Positions 16,725 through 25,382 of a stretch of DNA of 41,277 nt are shown in pieces. Source of the DNA: Bacteroidales bacterium (lineage in GTDB: Bacteria > Bacteroidota > Bacteroidia > Bacteroidales > SM23-62); contig JADHVS010000012.1 of the NCBI GenBank assembly GCA_016783865.1, positions 1 to 41,277 on the forward strand. The letters run 5' to 3'. The position numbers and the translations under genes were made by a program. Below the pieces are notes generated by a model that did no database searches, had not been told where the DNA came from, and saw nothing but the letters and a program-made list of their open reading frames with translations. The stretch's first letter is position 1, and each line of letters opens with the position of its first letter.

Positions 16725-18569
16725 CTACTTTGAGATAATAAGCTTTGTAGTATAGGTAGCTGAATGATCCGTATTCACCTGCAAGATATAAATACCTGGC
16801 TGGATTGAAGAAACATTTATTTGTGGATGATCCTGGTACTGCCTGTAGATCAGGCTACCCTGCAATGAATAGATCTGTACATTGAACCGGTCTGCCTGCA
16901 GACCCGGGGGCCATTTTATGTTAATATAATCTCTGGCAGGATTGGGATAAATCTCGATGGTTGTTTCAGGATGAGTTTCTGCAGAGGCTGGCCAGGTTAA
17001 TTTTCCCCCCATCACAGGCCTCACCATAAGTGAACCATTGAAGGATGAATTGGCCCACGACTGTCCCAGGTTATAATAGATATTATCCTGATTATTGTTA
17101 TTGATATCAAATCCTACATTCAGGATGTCTGCTTTGGTTTTAATCCATCCAACATAAAATACATCATTGACCACCAGAATGGTATCAAATCCATAAGTCC
17201 GGAACTTGTTGAGTTCATTGTAATATTCTTTCCTGTTTCCGTCCATACTGTATATCAGCTCCCCCGGCTGGTTCAGTTCATCGTCATGATCCCAGACGGC
17301 CAGATTAAAATACATTGGTGCCTCATCGAGCGACCGGTTAAAATAGAACCTCACTCCCCTGAGTGTATCCTGCAAGTAAGACTTAAACCTATACGCGACC
17401 GATGCATTTTCGGTTCCCTCACCGCTTAATCCGTAACCAAATTCTGCCGTCCCGTCATCATATGCGTAAAAATCTGTGAAAAACTGAGTTCGTTTAACCG
17501 TATCGTTCCAGCGATAATCACTTGCTTCAGTAATCAGATAAGATTTTATTTCGAAAACCACTGAATCGGCGCTGTAAAAATCAAATGGATAGTCAGGGGG
17601 GAAGGGATACTGTCCGGATTCTCCGGGATTAATATTTATGGCACCTCCACTCTGGTTATAGGTTTGACCGGAATACAAGTCCTTGATTTCCAGCATTCTG
17701 GTGATGTTTCGAACGACCTCGTCATGATTGTAATAGGATATGTCAAGAGATTCCCGCAATTCAGTAAAAAAGGCCAGGGAGAAATGGCTCCAGGGAATCG
17801 CCTGGTAGTTTTTCAGAAATGAAGGCAGGTTTTGGATCATCGACACGTCGGGAATGGATTCCTGTGAAGGCGATCTGGCTGTATCAAGTATTACATAATC
17901 TATGTTCCAGTGGTCGACATTGGCATCGAATGAAGGGAAGCTCTGGCTCTTTGGAAGGCTGGCATAATTAGTGAACTTGAATTGAAATCCGGAGTGCAGA
18001 TAAGCCGTATCGGTTACAGGAATAAATACCTGCTTGAACTGGACCATCGGACCGCCGGGAACTGCCCATACCTTATTCCATTTAAACAGATTGGGCGCAT
18101 AAAACTCCAGCATCAGGGAATCTCCCTCCTCAGGCTCATCTCCTAATCCCTGGGGCTGGTAGAAAAAGCTCAGATAAATATCGTTCCGCCCGGGGTAATC
18201 CAGATTGATTGGCTTGGATGTTAAGAAGTCTGATTTAAATGGAGTATCGGTATCTCCATTTAGTTTTCCTTCAAAGTTTATGGCATCCAGAGTGGCCATA
18301 CCAATTGTCACAGGCGTGTTTGAATAGGAATTATTAATAAATGCCATATTGTCGGCCCATATGGCTGTGTCGGGTGTCCCGGTGAGTCTGGAGAAATCAT
18401 CAATAAATGGTATTTCGATGGTGTCAAGTACAGAAGCCTTCAACCGGCTGTTTGATGGTATGGTTGATTTGGTTTCAGGATGGTAGGGTGGTGCCGAAAC
18501 CAGGACTTCCTGGGAATAGGCCGAAGATAGGGTAAACCAGGAAATGATCAGGAAACTGAATATCTTCAT
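16725..18569 (-). CDS. Secreted protein with T9SS type A C-terminal sorting domain
   Basis: A 614-residue protein from the start at 18569, where MKIFSFLIISWFTLSSAYSQ is a clear signal peptide. The frame is open further upstream, but that part overlaps the PASTA gene and shows no protein-like character. The body (about 40-530) contains several beta-sandwich-like stretches (RNDIYLSFFYQPQGLGD, WNIDYVILDTA) of no recognised catalytic family. The last 80 residues are a type A sorting domain: IEIYPNPARDYINIK, VQIYSLQGSLIY and GIYILQV, ending in LIISK, which directs export by the type IX system and surface anchoring. The stop of the PASTA gene is one base away (TAG-C-ATG), so the two are translationally coupled. 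Role unknown. Confidence 0.9.
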   Translation of the reverse strand: MKIFSFLIISWFTLSSAYSQEVLVSAPPYHPETKSTIPSNSRLKASVLDTIEIPFIDDFSRLTGTPDTAIWADNMAFINNSYSNTPVTIGMATLDAINFEGKLNGDTDTPFKSDFLTSKPINLDYPGRNDIYLSFFYQPQGLGDEPEEGDSLMLEFYAPNLFKWNKVWAVPGGPMVQFKQVFIPVTDTAYLHSGFQFKFTNYASLPKSQSFPSFDANVDHWNIDYVILDTARSPSQESIPDVSMIQNLPSFLKNYQAIPWSHFSLAFFTELRESLDISYYNHDEVVRNITRMLEIKDLYSGQTYNQSGGAININPGESGQYPFPPDYPFDFYSADSVVFEIKSYLITEASDYRWNDTVKRTQFFTDFYAYDDGTAEFGYGLSGEGTENASVAYRFKSYLQDTLRGVRFYFNRSLDEAPMYFNLAVWDHDDELNQPGELIYSMDGNRKEYYNELNKFRTYGFDTILVVNDVFYVGWIKTKADILNVGFDINNNNQDNIYYNLGQSWANSSFNGSLMVRPVMGGKLTWPASAETHPETTIEIYPNPARDYINIKWPPGLQADRFNVQIYSLQGSLIYRQYQDHPQINVSSIQPGIYILQVNTDHSATYTTKLIISK

Positions 18570-18570
18570 G

Positions 18571-19404
18571 CTAGGTTCCATCTTTCCCCACAGGTATTTC
18601 TTCTTCCGGAATAATAGCATCAGGTAGTTTGGTTGAATCGACTGTGAGCCAGATATCCACTGCAGATCCAAGATTGAGCAGGGATTCAATATCAAATACC
18701 GGCCGTTGTTTCCAGATGAATGCATTTAATGAATCTTCTTCGTTTTCCACCGTGCCATCGTATATTATCGCTCCCAGGTTCAGATACCTGACAGTTATCT
18801 TATCGATGGCTGTGCTCAGGTGCAATCCAATCAAATCGGGAGCGGCTGTTTTGTCATCACTCAGACCACGGCCCAGGACCAGGTTAATCACAGCCCCCTT
18901 AGGAATGGAATCGCCTTCTTCAATAACGTTACCTTTGTATTTTTGTTGTAGCACATTATTTACGGCAATATCAGGGACATAGCTGAGCCTGCCGATTTTC
19001 AAACCGGCTGTCTCGATGATTGCCCTTGCTTGCCGCAGGCTGACTCCAACTACATCAGGCATCCGGGTCATCTCTGGAATAATGGCATTGATCGTGAGGA
19101 AAATAGTACGGCCCTTTTTAACCTGGAATTCGGGCGGGGGATTCTGATCGACTACTGTTCCCCTTTCATATGCAATGTTATACACAGAATCGACAATCTC
19201 ATACTTCAATTCCTTTTCAAGGAGTATTTCCATGATCTCAGATTCAAACTTCCCCCTGAGATCCGGTACACTGAGTGCCTGGCCGTGCCTGGTATAAATT
19301 CTTAATGCCAGGAAAGTAATCAGCAACATAAAAAAGGATATAACAATGGCCAGAAAAAGATGTTTGAAAAATAATTTGCTTATCAGGAATTTTAAAAAAT
19401 CCAT
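18571..19404 (-). CDS. Membrane-anchored PASTA-domain protein
   Basis: A 277-residue protein. A cytoplasmic start (MDFLKFLISKLFFKH) leads into one membrane segment (about 15-38). Three PASTA-like modules follow: SVPDLRGKFESEIMEILLEKEL (from about 45), RMPDVVGVSLRQARAIIETAGL (from about 115) and AAPDLIGLHLSTAIDKI (from about 190). The links between them (DQNPPPEFQVKKGRTIFLTIN) are also typical. PASTA domains bind peptidoglycan stem peptides or beta-lactams in Gram-positives; here no kinase or transpeptidase domain is attached. Its place in a run with rluD and ddl suggests a cell-wall role. It is 42 bases downstream of the GT-C gene and may be co-transcribed with it. Confidence 0.9.
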   Translation of the reverse strand: MDFLKFLISKLFFKHLFLAIVISFFMLLITFLALRIYTRHGQALSVPDLRGKFESEIMEILLEKELKYEIVDSVYNIAYERGTVVDQNPPPEFQVKKGRTIFLTINAIIPEMTRMPDVVGVSLRQARAIIETAGLKIGRLSYVPDIAVNNVLQQKYKGNVIEEGDSIPKGAVINLVLGRGLSDDKTAAPDLIGLHLSTAIDKITVRYLNLGAIIYDGTVENEEDSLNAFIWKQRPVFDIESLLNLGSAVDIWLTVDSTKLPDAIIPEEEIPVGKDGT

Positions 19405-19446
19405 ATTTCAATTATGAGATATATTTATGCTCTGTCCACATCTGTA

Positions 19447-22296
19447 CTATTTAAGCTGGTTGCCTATATCGAAATAATACTGAGCTTCCTCATACATGCC
19501 CAACTGATTGTAGATTTCCGCTATAGCCATATAAGATGGTTTATAATTTTTATTAACCTCTGTTGCTTCAAGGAACCACCGGAGGGCCATATCAATATCA
19601 TATAGATTGATATAAACCAATCCCAGGTTATGATAAGCCGACACGAATCGCTCATTTATTTTTGTTATCCAGATGAAAACATCGATTGCCTCAGCATACA
19701 TTTCCAGATCCATATACATGATCCCCAGCAAATTCAATGCTCTGTCATAATCTGGGTACACCTCCAGGCACTGATTTAATACATTCACTGCTTTAACATA
19801 TTGTTGTGTGTCGATATATGCTTTGGCCAGAACGAGCAATGTATGTTCATTTGCAGGTTCCAGGGCTACAGCCTGCTCAAGCATGTTTATCCCTTCCAGC
19901 AGCTTTTGTTCATTAATTAGATTATTTCCTTCCAGTGCCAGTTTATTTTTTCTTTCCATAATGGCACAAATTGGAATTTTGTCAACGTCGATCGTATGTA
20001 TGGTATTTTCAGAGGGCCAGAGACCATTCTTAAGCTGATATGGATTGATAAAACTATTGGCAAAAATGGCATAATCCCAATCAACAGTACTTCTTTCATA
20101 ATATCTTATGTACACTGTTTGGACCTGATCCTTATAATTGCGGAAATAATAGTCAATATTCGAATTGGAAGCAACCAGGATGGGCTTTGAAGATTGATTT
20201 TGCAGGGGCTTGATCTTGTTTTCAATGAGCCATTCTGAACCGGCTTTGAGTGAGTGGAAGTAATAATCCATTTCATATTCCCCCAGCGCACCATTCGTTC
20301 CGCCTGTCAGCTCATTATAATAGATATATTGATGCGGATGGTTAACGACAATGTGCCTGAAAGGTAAAAGGCAGAGAAGAAGGAACAGGCCGGCAGATAT
20401 ATATTTCAGGATCTTTGGTTTAAGCTGGTTATACAGGGTGACTAATCCTATGGATGCAGCTATGACCATCGATGGATAAACAAACATCGTATGTCTCCAT
20501 CCCCCATAAACATTTGATTCTTTATTAATGATGTATATAACCGGGAAGATAAAAGAAAAAGCAATGATAAAGAGCCAGAGGTAATTTAAATTCTTTTTCA
20601 ATTTATGAATTGTTGCAAAGAAAAGTACCAGACCTGTAAGTACCACGATGGGTACCGTAATCACGATATACTTCGGAACATAATACCATGGCGCCCGGTT
20701 CGACCAGATGATCTCGCCCTCAAACAGCTGCCTGAGGCTGGTTGTATAATCGGTCATTATCCCCAATGCTTTTATAGGATTGGAAAGGGGTGCCTGGAGA
20801 GCATATGGCCAGGTGGCAATTCCTATGAAATATCCAAGGATAGAAATAATGGCAAGGAATACAAATAATCTGCCTGATCGTTTCATATTGGTCTTTGCGA
20901 AGAAGGAGCCACGCCGGCTTGTAACCAGGAAATATATCCCGGAAAATAAAAATAAATAGGCTACCAGCAGGAGACCACCTATCCTGACCCCGATAGCCAG
21001 ACCAATGCCAAACGCAGTAAGCAGAGTGGTTGATATTGATGGGCGGGGAAATTCTTTCAGGAATTTTATTATATAGTACAGTGTAAAGACAAACGCCATG
21101 GCAAAGGGTATGTCCTTTGGATTATTAAAGGAATGCCCAAGGAACCTTGGCGAGAGAAATAACAACACAAGGGTAATGACCCCGGCCCTCCAGCCAGCTA
21201 AAAGGATTGCCAGGAGTCCTGCAAACAGGATGGCCAGCCATCCTGCCCATCCATTGAGAATATGCCTGAATTCGTATTCATTCTCAACCTGAAATATCTT
21301 AATAAAAATAACCGTAACCAGGTCAAAGGCAGGACCATACAAATGCAATACAGAGTTATTGTAATAGATTGCAGAGGTATCTTTGCCGCCGGTGGCAAAG
21401 TAATTATATACATTCTGGCCATGCAGGTAATGGAACCGCTGTTCATCACCAGAAATGCCACTGTCATAGCTCATAATGGGAATAATTAAAAACAGGGCGA
21501 AGGCAATGGAAACAAATACCAGCCTGAGATATGAAGGACCGGATAAAAACGGGTACCCAAGGTGAGGTTTAGACTTCAACTCTTTAATGGGTAGCCCAAT
21601 ATACCAGCAGATGAAAAATTGAACACCCCATTTACGCTTTGCAAAAAAGCCTGTAGTTTGTTTTTGAAAGGATGAGAATGGTGAGTGGTGGGTAATGGAT
21701 ACTTCTTCAGAGGAGAAATTCAGCTTCCTGGCTTTTTTAAAGAGTTCGATCTGGTAATCCTGACTGGAGGCCATAATATCAGAAAACAAATAATTTGCAA
21801 GTTCTGCCGACAGAACAAGTACCGGCCAGTGAATGTTTTTTTTCTTATCGGTGTCTTCAATGAACCGTGGAACCAGGAATTTGTTTTTGTCTATGGTGTC
21901 CTGGTCGATTTGAAAAATCAAATCAAAATTAAAAGCCTTTTCAAGCAGGCTGATTTCAAATATGACCAGGTTCTTTTTGACTGCATGTTGCAGACCTTCC
22001 CTGATCCTTTGCGCCTGGGTCATTTGGTCCGGCACCTGGATCACCTTGATAACCTGCATATCAACTAAATGCCCGATATCCTCATCACTCTTTATGTAAT
22101 TTATTGCTGACTTGGCTGACGTTGCCGGAATAACAATTTCATAGTCTTTTTTAATTGGATTTATAATATTTTTGATGGAATCAAGAAACAGGCTAAGCTT
22201 TTTGTTATCAGTATAATCGGGTACGATGACCGAAAGAGGGATGACTGAATCCTTCTGGTGATTTCTTCTGATATTATCTTTGTTTGTTTGTTTCAT
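19447..22296 (-). CDS. GT-C (PMT/ArnT-like) glycosyltransferase fused to a degenerate GT2-like domain and TPRs
   Basis: A 949-residue protein in three parts. Residues about 18-210 resemble a GT2 glycosyltransferase start (PLSVIVPDYTDNKKLSLFLDS) but lack the DGS and DxD nucleotide-sugar motifs, so this part may be a non-catalytic relic. Residues about 255-690 are a GT39-type membrane domain with some ten segments; SGDEQRFHY (D284, E285) in the first periplasmic loop fits the acidic catalytic pair of PMT/ArnT enzymes, and NNPKDIPFAMAF and HPHQYIYYNELTGG are further conserved loops. Residues about 780-949 are four or five TPRs. Such enzymes use polyprenyl-phosphate sugars outside the membrane. 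The gene is 20 bases downstream of the UbiA gene, so the UbiA product is a candidate donor. Confidence 0.8.
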   Translation of the reverse strand: MKQTNKDNIRRNHQKDSVIPLSVIVPDYTDNKKLSLFLDSIKNIINPIKKDYEIVIPATSAKSAINYIKSDEDIGHLVDMQVIKVIQVPDQMTQAQRIREGLQHAVKKNLVIFEISLLEKAFNFDLIFQIDQDTIDKNKFLVPRFIEDTDKKKNIHWPVLVLSAELANYLFSDIMASSQDYQIELFKKARKLNFSSEEVSITHHSPFSSFQKQTTGFFAKRKWGVQFFICWYIGLPIKELKSKPHLGYPFLSGPSYLRLVFVSIAFALFLIIPIMSYDSGISGDEQRFHYLHGQNVYNYFATGGKDTSAIYYNNSVLHLYGPAFDLVTVIFIKIFQVENEYEFRHILNGWAGWLAILFAGLLAILLAGWRAGVITLVLLFLSPRFLGHSFNNPKDIPFAMAFVFTLYYIIKFLKEFPRPSISTTLLTAFGIGLAIGVRIGGLLLVAYLFLFSGIYFLVTSRRGSFFAKTNMKRSGRLFVFLAIISILGYFIGIATWPYALQAPLSNPIKALGIMTDYTTSLRQLFEGEIIWSNRAPWYYVPKYIVITVPIVVLTGLVLFFATIHKLKKNLNYLWLFIIAFSFIFPVIYIINKESNVYGGWRHTMFVYPSMVIAASIGLVTLYNQLKPKILKYISAGLFLLLCLLPFRHIVVNHPHQYIYYNELTGGTNGALGEYEMDYYFHSLKAGSEWLIENKIKPLQNQSSKPILVASNSNIDYYFRNYKDQVQTVYIRYYERSTVDWDYAIFANSFINPYQLKNGLWPSENTIHTIDVDKIPICAIMERKNKLALEGNNLINEQKLLEGINMLEQAVALEPANEHTLLVLAKAYIDTQQYVKAVNVLNQCLEVYPDYDRALNLLGIMYMDLEMYAEAIDVFIWITKINERFVSAYHNLGLVYINLYDIDMALRWFLEATEVNKNYKPSYMAIAEIYNQLGMYEEAQYYFDIGNQLK

Positions 22297-22316
22297 TGCC
22301 GCTAATCCACTTCGTG

Positions 22317-23237
22317 CTAATTAATCTTTTTCAAGAACCATGTGAACCATTCAATGTCGGCCAGGAACAGAAAAATCAACAGGCAGAACAGAAACACAAT
22401 ATATAAAATAAACTTCTTCTTTTTATATAGTTTTTCAGGAGTTTGGACAATGGAGTTTTCTTCAAAACCAATTTTCAGGTACCAGGCAAAAAGTAAGGCA
22501 ATAAACGGGAAACTAATTAACAGTTCTATCCTGTATTTGATAAGAAATATTCCAAGGAAGAAGGCAGAACAAATGGCATAGAAAAAGATGGAGATCAACA
22601 GCCGGTTCTCGTTATAATAGTTGAACGATTTCCGGTATTGTCTGGCTTTATCCGGATCACCAATAAACCTGTATTCTGCCAGTCTTTTTGTGGCCATCAG
22701 AAAGGCTCCTCCCATCCAGTAAGCTATGAGTATACTGGAAGGTGGGAATGGCAGGGTAATGATGATCATCCAGCCCAGAATAAATCGAATGGGATTATTG
22801 ATGGATTCTGTAATGACATCCATGAATGCTTTTTCCTTGGTGCGAAGGGGTTTTACATTATACATAAAGCCCATCATCAGAAATACGGCTTCGGTCAGGG
22901 CAAACCACGGTGAAATAACCAGTGAAAGCGACAATCCTGCCAGCGCCAGGAAAGCATACTCCAGGTAAATAATAACCGGATTCAAATTAGCCACAAGGGA
23001 AGGACGGTTCTTTTTAACAGGATGATACTTATCAAATTCAGCATCCAGCCATTCATTGATCACATAATTGGAGGATGCGATCAGGCAGGTGGCGAATATA
23101 CCTGCAATGAGATTAATGACCAGGTCCTGACTTAATTCAGGCTTTGCATATATAATGGCCATGATAATACCTGGCAACATGAATATATTCTTAAACCAGT
23201 GGTCTGGCCTGGCTATGGAGATGTAATGCCTAAGCAT
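22317..23237 (-). CDS. UbiA-family prenyl transferase, decaprenyl-phosphate phosphoribosyltransferase-like
   Basis: A 306-residue integral membrane protein with about nine segments. It begins ISIARPDHWFKNIFMLPG, the RPxQWxKN signature of decaprenyl-phosphate 5-phosphoribosyltransferases rather than quinone enzymes. The first metal motif is N61-x3-D65-x3-D69 (NEWLDAEFD). The second region reads YNVKPLRTKEKAFMDVITESINNPIRF (125-151 in pieces). Family members transfer phosphoribose from PRPP to a polyprenyl phosphate, as in mycobacterial arabinan donor synthesis. It overlaps the methyltransferase gene by 8 bases and precedes the GT-C gene, fitting a lipid-linked sugar pathway. No DprE1/DprE2-like epimerase is in the window, so the final sugar may be ribose or the rest lies elsewhere. 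Confidence 0.82.
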   Translation of the reverse strand: MLRHYISIARPDHWFKNIFMLPGIIMAIIYAKPELSQDLVINLIAGIFATCLIASSNYVINEWLDAEFDKYHPVKKNRPSLVANLNPVIIYLEYAFLALAGLSLSLVISPWFALTEAVFLMMGFMYNVKPLRTKEKAFMDVITESINNPIRFILGWMIIITLPFPPSSILIAYWMGGAFLMATKRLAEYRFIGDPDKARQYRKSFNYYNENRLLISIFFYAICSAFFLGIFLIKYRIELLISFPFIALLFAWYLKIGFEENSIVQTPEKLYKKKKFILYIVFLFCLLIFLFLADIEWFTWFLKKIN

Positions 23238-24120
23238 GGATATCGGGTTTATATATTGCTAATATAGAATCTCTTAAATTAAGGGGGATGGTTATTTTAT
23301 CCAACCATCGGGGTACCCTGAATCGCAAAAATTTCGGTAAAAACGATAGTGCCCTGATTGTCAGGTATCTTGCTGAGAAATACCAGGTTGGCCGTTTCTG
23401 TTCTAACAGTTGCAGCCCTGCCTTCTGTGAAAGCAGGGCAAGGTTTTTCTTATTAAAATAGCCTATGTGCGCCACCCGGTAATGCCACCATTTATATCCT
23501 AATAAACGGGCAAAAAAGGATTTAACATCTGGTGTAACAATGACCAGGATGCCATCTTTCTTCAAGCCTTTCCTCAGATCTGTCATTAATTCCAAGGGAT
23601 TGGTTACATGCTCAAGCACATCGATCATGGTAATGATATCATAAGGTCCCGGTGTATCCTGATGAGGGAAAGTTCCCAGGTGTATGGGAAGTCCGTGTTT
23701 ATGTGCTGTTTCATATAACCATTTTGAAGGTTCTATCCCTTCCGCTTCATAACCCAGCCCAAGGGCCGCTTCCACCAGTATGCCACTACCTGCACCTACA
23801 TCAAGCAAGGTGCCTTCCGGTTTATTTTTTTTCAGGTTTAAGAGTACCCGCCGCTCCTGCAGAAGACGTTCATTCCTGCCATCCTCGTACTCAGGATCCT
23901 CCAGCTCTTCATAGAAACTAACCACTTCTTCCAGATCGGTGCACTGAATAAAACCACATTGTTTGCATTTTCTCAACTCCCCGGTTACGCCATACTCATA
24001 ATTGGTTATGGCAAAATTATCGCTCGACAGCTGATCTGTAATACCGGATTTCTTTATGAGATCGAGATCTTTTGAATCGCAGATCCGGCATGTATGGTAT
24101 GTTGAATTATCTTGTTGCAA
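23230..24120 (-). CDS. Zinc-ribbon SAM-dependent methyltransferase
   Basis: A 296-residue protein. The N-terminus has two CxxC pairs (C11/C14 and C52/C55), a zinc-binding knuckle typical of sugar- or lipid-modifying methyltransferases of this type. The methyltransferase core has LLDVGAGSG at 105-113 and GIEPS at 128-132. DIITMIDVLEHVTNP and LKKDGILVIVTPDV follow in conserved order. It overlaps the HAD gene start side by 14 bases and the UbiA gene by 8, which implies co-translation. The substrate is unknown; methylation of the sugar or lipid carrier made by its neighbours is the simplest guess. Confidence 0.88.
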   Translation of the reverse strand: MQQDNSTYHTCRICDSKDLDLIKKSGITDQLSSDNFAITNYEYGVTGELRKCKQCGFIQCTDLEEVVSFYEELEDPEYEDGRNERLLQERRVLLNLKKNKPEGTLLDVGAGSGILVEAALGLGYEAEGIEPSKWLYETAHKHGLPIHLGTFPHQDTPGPYDIITMIDVLEHVTNPLELMTDLRKGLKKDGILVIVTPDVKSFFARLLGYKWWHYRVAHIGYFNKKNLALLSQKAGLQLLEQKRPTWYFSARYLTIRALSFLPKFLRFRVPRWLDKITIPLNLRDSILAIYKPDIHA

Positions 24121-24784
24121 TTTGTTCTGCCAGGTTTCGAAAATAGTTTTTATTATAGATTTTCTTTTTATCTATGACAATGCATTGCATTTTTATCCGC
24201 CGGGCGGCTTCTCCATCAGTATCCTCCCTGTCCCCAATGAAAACTATATTCCGGGTATCGGTTTTGAAATATTCAGCGATAAATTTGAGTCCGGCAGGAT
24301 CTGGTTTTAATGCATTGACCCGCTTATCGGCAGCATCTATTACCAGGTCGGCCTGCAAATCCATGGCACGCATTTTTTCTTCTGCCGGATAATCTGAAAG
24401 TACGGCTACCGGGATACCGGCTTTATTTAATACTGCAAACAATTCATGTAAACCGGGATAAACCAGTTTATGTAATAACCGTAAGGGATATTCCAAAATC
24501 CAATGTTTCACAACCTTTTTAATCCGTTCTATATCTTTACCTGTTTTGGTCTGACACCATACGTATTGGTCGTGTTGAAGATCTGCTGTTGGCCGCGACT
24601 TATGATTTTCCCTTTCTTCCCGGAAGGTCTTCAATATCCTGAGTTCGGACCATCGCAGAGGTCTGGGTAAGTAGTATGAGATCAGGGAGAAAAACATCTT
24701 TTGCCTGAGCCTTTTCTGGTTGTACATGGTGCCATCCACATCAAAAACGACCAGCTTTATATTTCTCCAATCTAATTGGTCCAT
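24107..24784 (-). CDS. HAD-superfamily phosphatase
   Basis: A 225-residue hydrolase with all four HAD motifs: D15-x-D17 (VVFDVDGTM), S130 (AVLSDYP), K160 (LKPDP) and the acidic GDREDTDG (D185, D188, D190). The cap (about 20-105) is helical and basic, as in subfamily I phosphatases. It is the first gene of an overlapping set with a methyltransferase, a phosphoribosyl-type UbiA and a GT-C enzyme. In that setting a phosphatase would be needed to remove the 5-phosphate from a polyprenyl-phosphoribose, a step done by a separate phosphatase in actinobacteria. This role is inferred; phosphoglycolate-type activity cannot be excluded. Confidence 0.87.
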   Translation of the reverse strand: MDQLDWRNIKLVVFDVDGTMYNQKRLRQKMFFSLISYYLPRPLRWSELRILKTFREERENHKSRPTADLQHDQYVWCQTKTGKDIERIKKVVKHWILEYPLRLLHKLVYPGLHELFAVLNKAGIPVAVLSDYPAEEKMRAMDLQADLVIDAADKRVNALKPDPAGLKFIAEYFKTDTRNIVFIGDREDTDGEAARRIKMQCIVIDKKKIYNKNYFRNLAEQIATR

Positions 24785-24818
24785 GAACAGTTAAGAAGAG
24801 GAATAAAAATAGCTATAA

Positions 24819-24928
24819 ATGAAACGTCCATGATAATATTTTCATTATTATCACAAAAGGTAATGAAAATATTATTCTGGTAAGTTACATGAGACCAATT
24901 AGTTATTTAAATTTTTTTCTAATGAAAC
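24819..24928. repeat. Dispersed hairpin element, copy A
   Basis: The left arm CCATGATAATATTTTCATT (24828-24846) and right arm (24862-24880) form a 19-base inverted repeat, perfect over its inner 14 bases, around a 15-base loop. The following TAAGTTACATGAGACCAAT is shared with copy B near 29270-29307. ATGAAAC flanks the element on both sides (24819-24825 and 24922-24928). About 47 of 53 core bases are identical between copies by my manual alignment. Confidence 0.7.
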
Positions 24929-24960
24929 AAAAAAAGCAAAATAACGAGGTATTCTGCTTT
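24929..24960 (-). terminator. Rho-independent terminator of rpmH
   Basis: Stem AAAGCA-A-AATA / TATT-C-TGCTTT (24933-24943 with 24950-24960), one A-C mismatch, 6-base loop. On the minus strand it runs into a T tract (bases 24935-24929). It starts 30 bases beyond the rpmH stop. Confidence 0.8.
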
Positions 24961-24990
24961 CCATTCAGATAAGTTGTAACAAGTTATGCG

Positions 24991-25149
24991 TCAGGCCTTA
25001 TGTCTAAGTTCGTCAGAAACGCTTAGTTGCTTTCTGCCCTTTGCTCTACGCCTGGCTATTACCCTCTTGCCGTCAACAGAAGACATCCGTTTCCTGAAAC
25101 CATGTTTGTTCTTTCTTTTTCTGTTGGATGGTTGAAATGTCCTTTTCAT
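24991..25149 (-). CDS. rpmH: 50S ribosomal protein L34
   Basis: A 52-residue basic protein starting [19 protein letters not shown], the universal L34 N-terminus, with [19 protein letters not shown] at 22-40. The frame is open upstream to 25227, but that part has no L34 character and includes the promoter, so the Met at 25149 is the start. It has its own promoter and terminator and is a separate unit. The 9-12 residues after the conserved core ([11 protein letters not shown]) are a short C-terminal extension. Confidence 0.97.
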   Translation of the reverse strand: MKRTFQPSNRKRKNKHGFRKRMSSVDGKRVIARRRAKGRKQLSVSDELRHKA

Positions 25150-25174
25150 TTTACCAGGTTTTAAAATTAGACTG

Positions 25175-25204
25175 CAAAAATAAGGTTTTTTATGTAATGT
25201 CAAA
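25175..25204 (-). promoter_or_regulatory. Bacteroidota-type promoter of rpmH
   Basis: On the minus strand, TTTG (25204-25201), 18 bases, then TATTTTTG (25182-25175), a full TAnnTTTG match. It lies 26 bases before the rpmH ATG. Confidence 0.75.
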
Positions 25205-25285
25205 AATATACCTACTTTTTTCATCAAGATACTAAGCAGGCAAAGAAAAGAGCCGCCTAAGAAAAATGGCGTAAAGAAAATTCAG

Positions 25286-25358
25286 CCAGAGAGCGTTAAA
25301 AAAGTAATGCTGTTTGAGCAAGCTTAGTGTAGCGGGTTCATTACTTTTAGCGATCTGG
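25286..25358. repeat. Long imperfect hairpin element upstream of rpmH
   Basis: AAAGTAATG (25301-25309) pairs with CATTACTTT (25339-25347). The outer parts (CCAGAGAGCGTTAA side and TTAGCGATCTGG side) continue the pairing with small bulges, giving a stem of about 20 bp around a 29-base loop. It resembles dispersed non-coding repeats I associate with Bacteroidota genomes. A small RNA is an alternative. No other copy is in this window. Confidence 0.5.
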
Positions 25359-25382
25359 ATGAATTTTTAGTTTTTTTGCCTG

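Noticed and set aside
18570..18725. Longer N-terminus for the T9SS cargo protein
   Set aside because: It overlaps the PASTA gene and would bury the signal peptide.
24922..24972. 16-residue open frame (MKQKKQNNEVFCFPFR)
   Set aside because: It runs through the rpmH terminator hairpin and starts in the repeat ATGAAAC; no evidence of coding.
25150..25227. Longer N-terminus for L34
   Set aside because: It would cover the promoter and has no L34 similarity.
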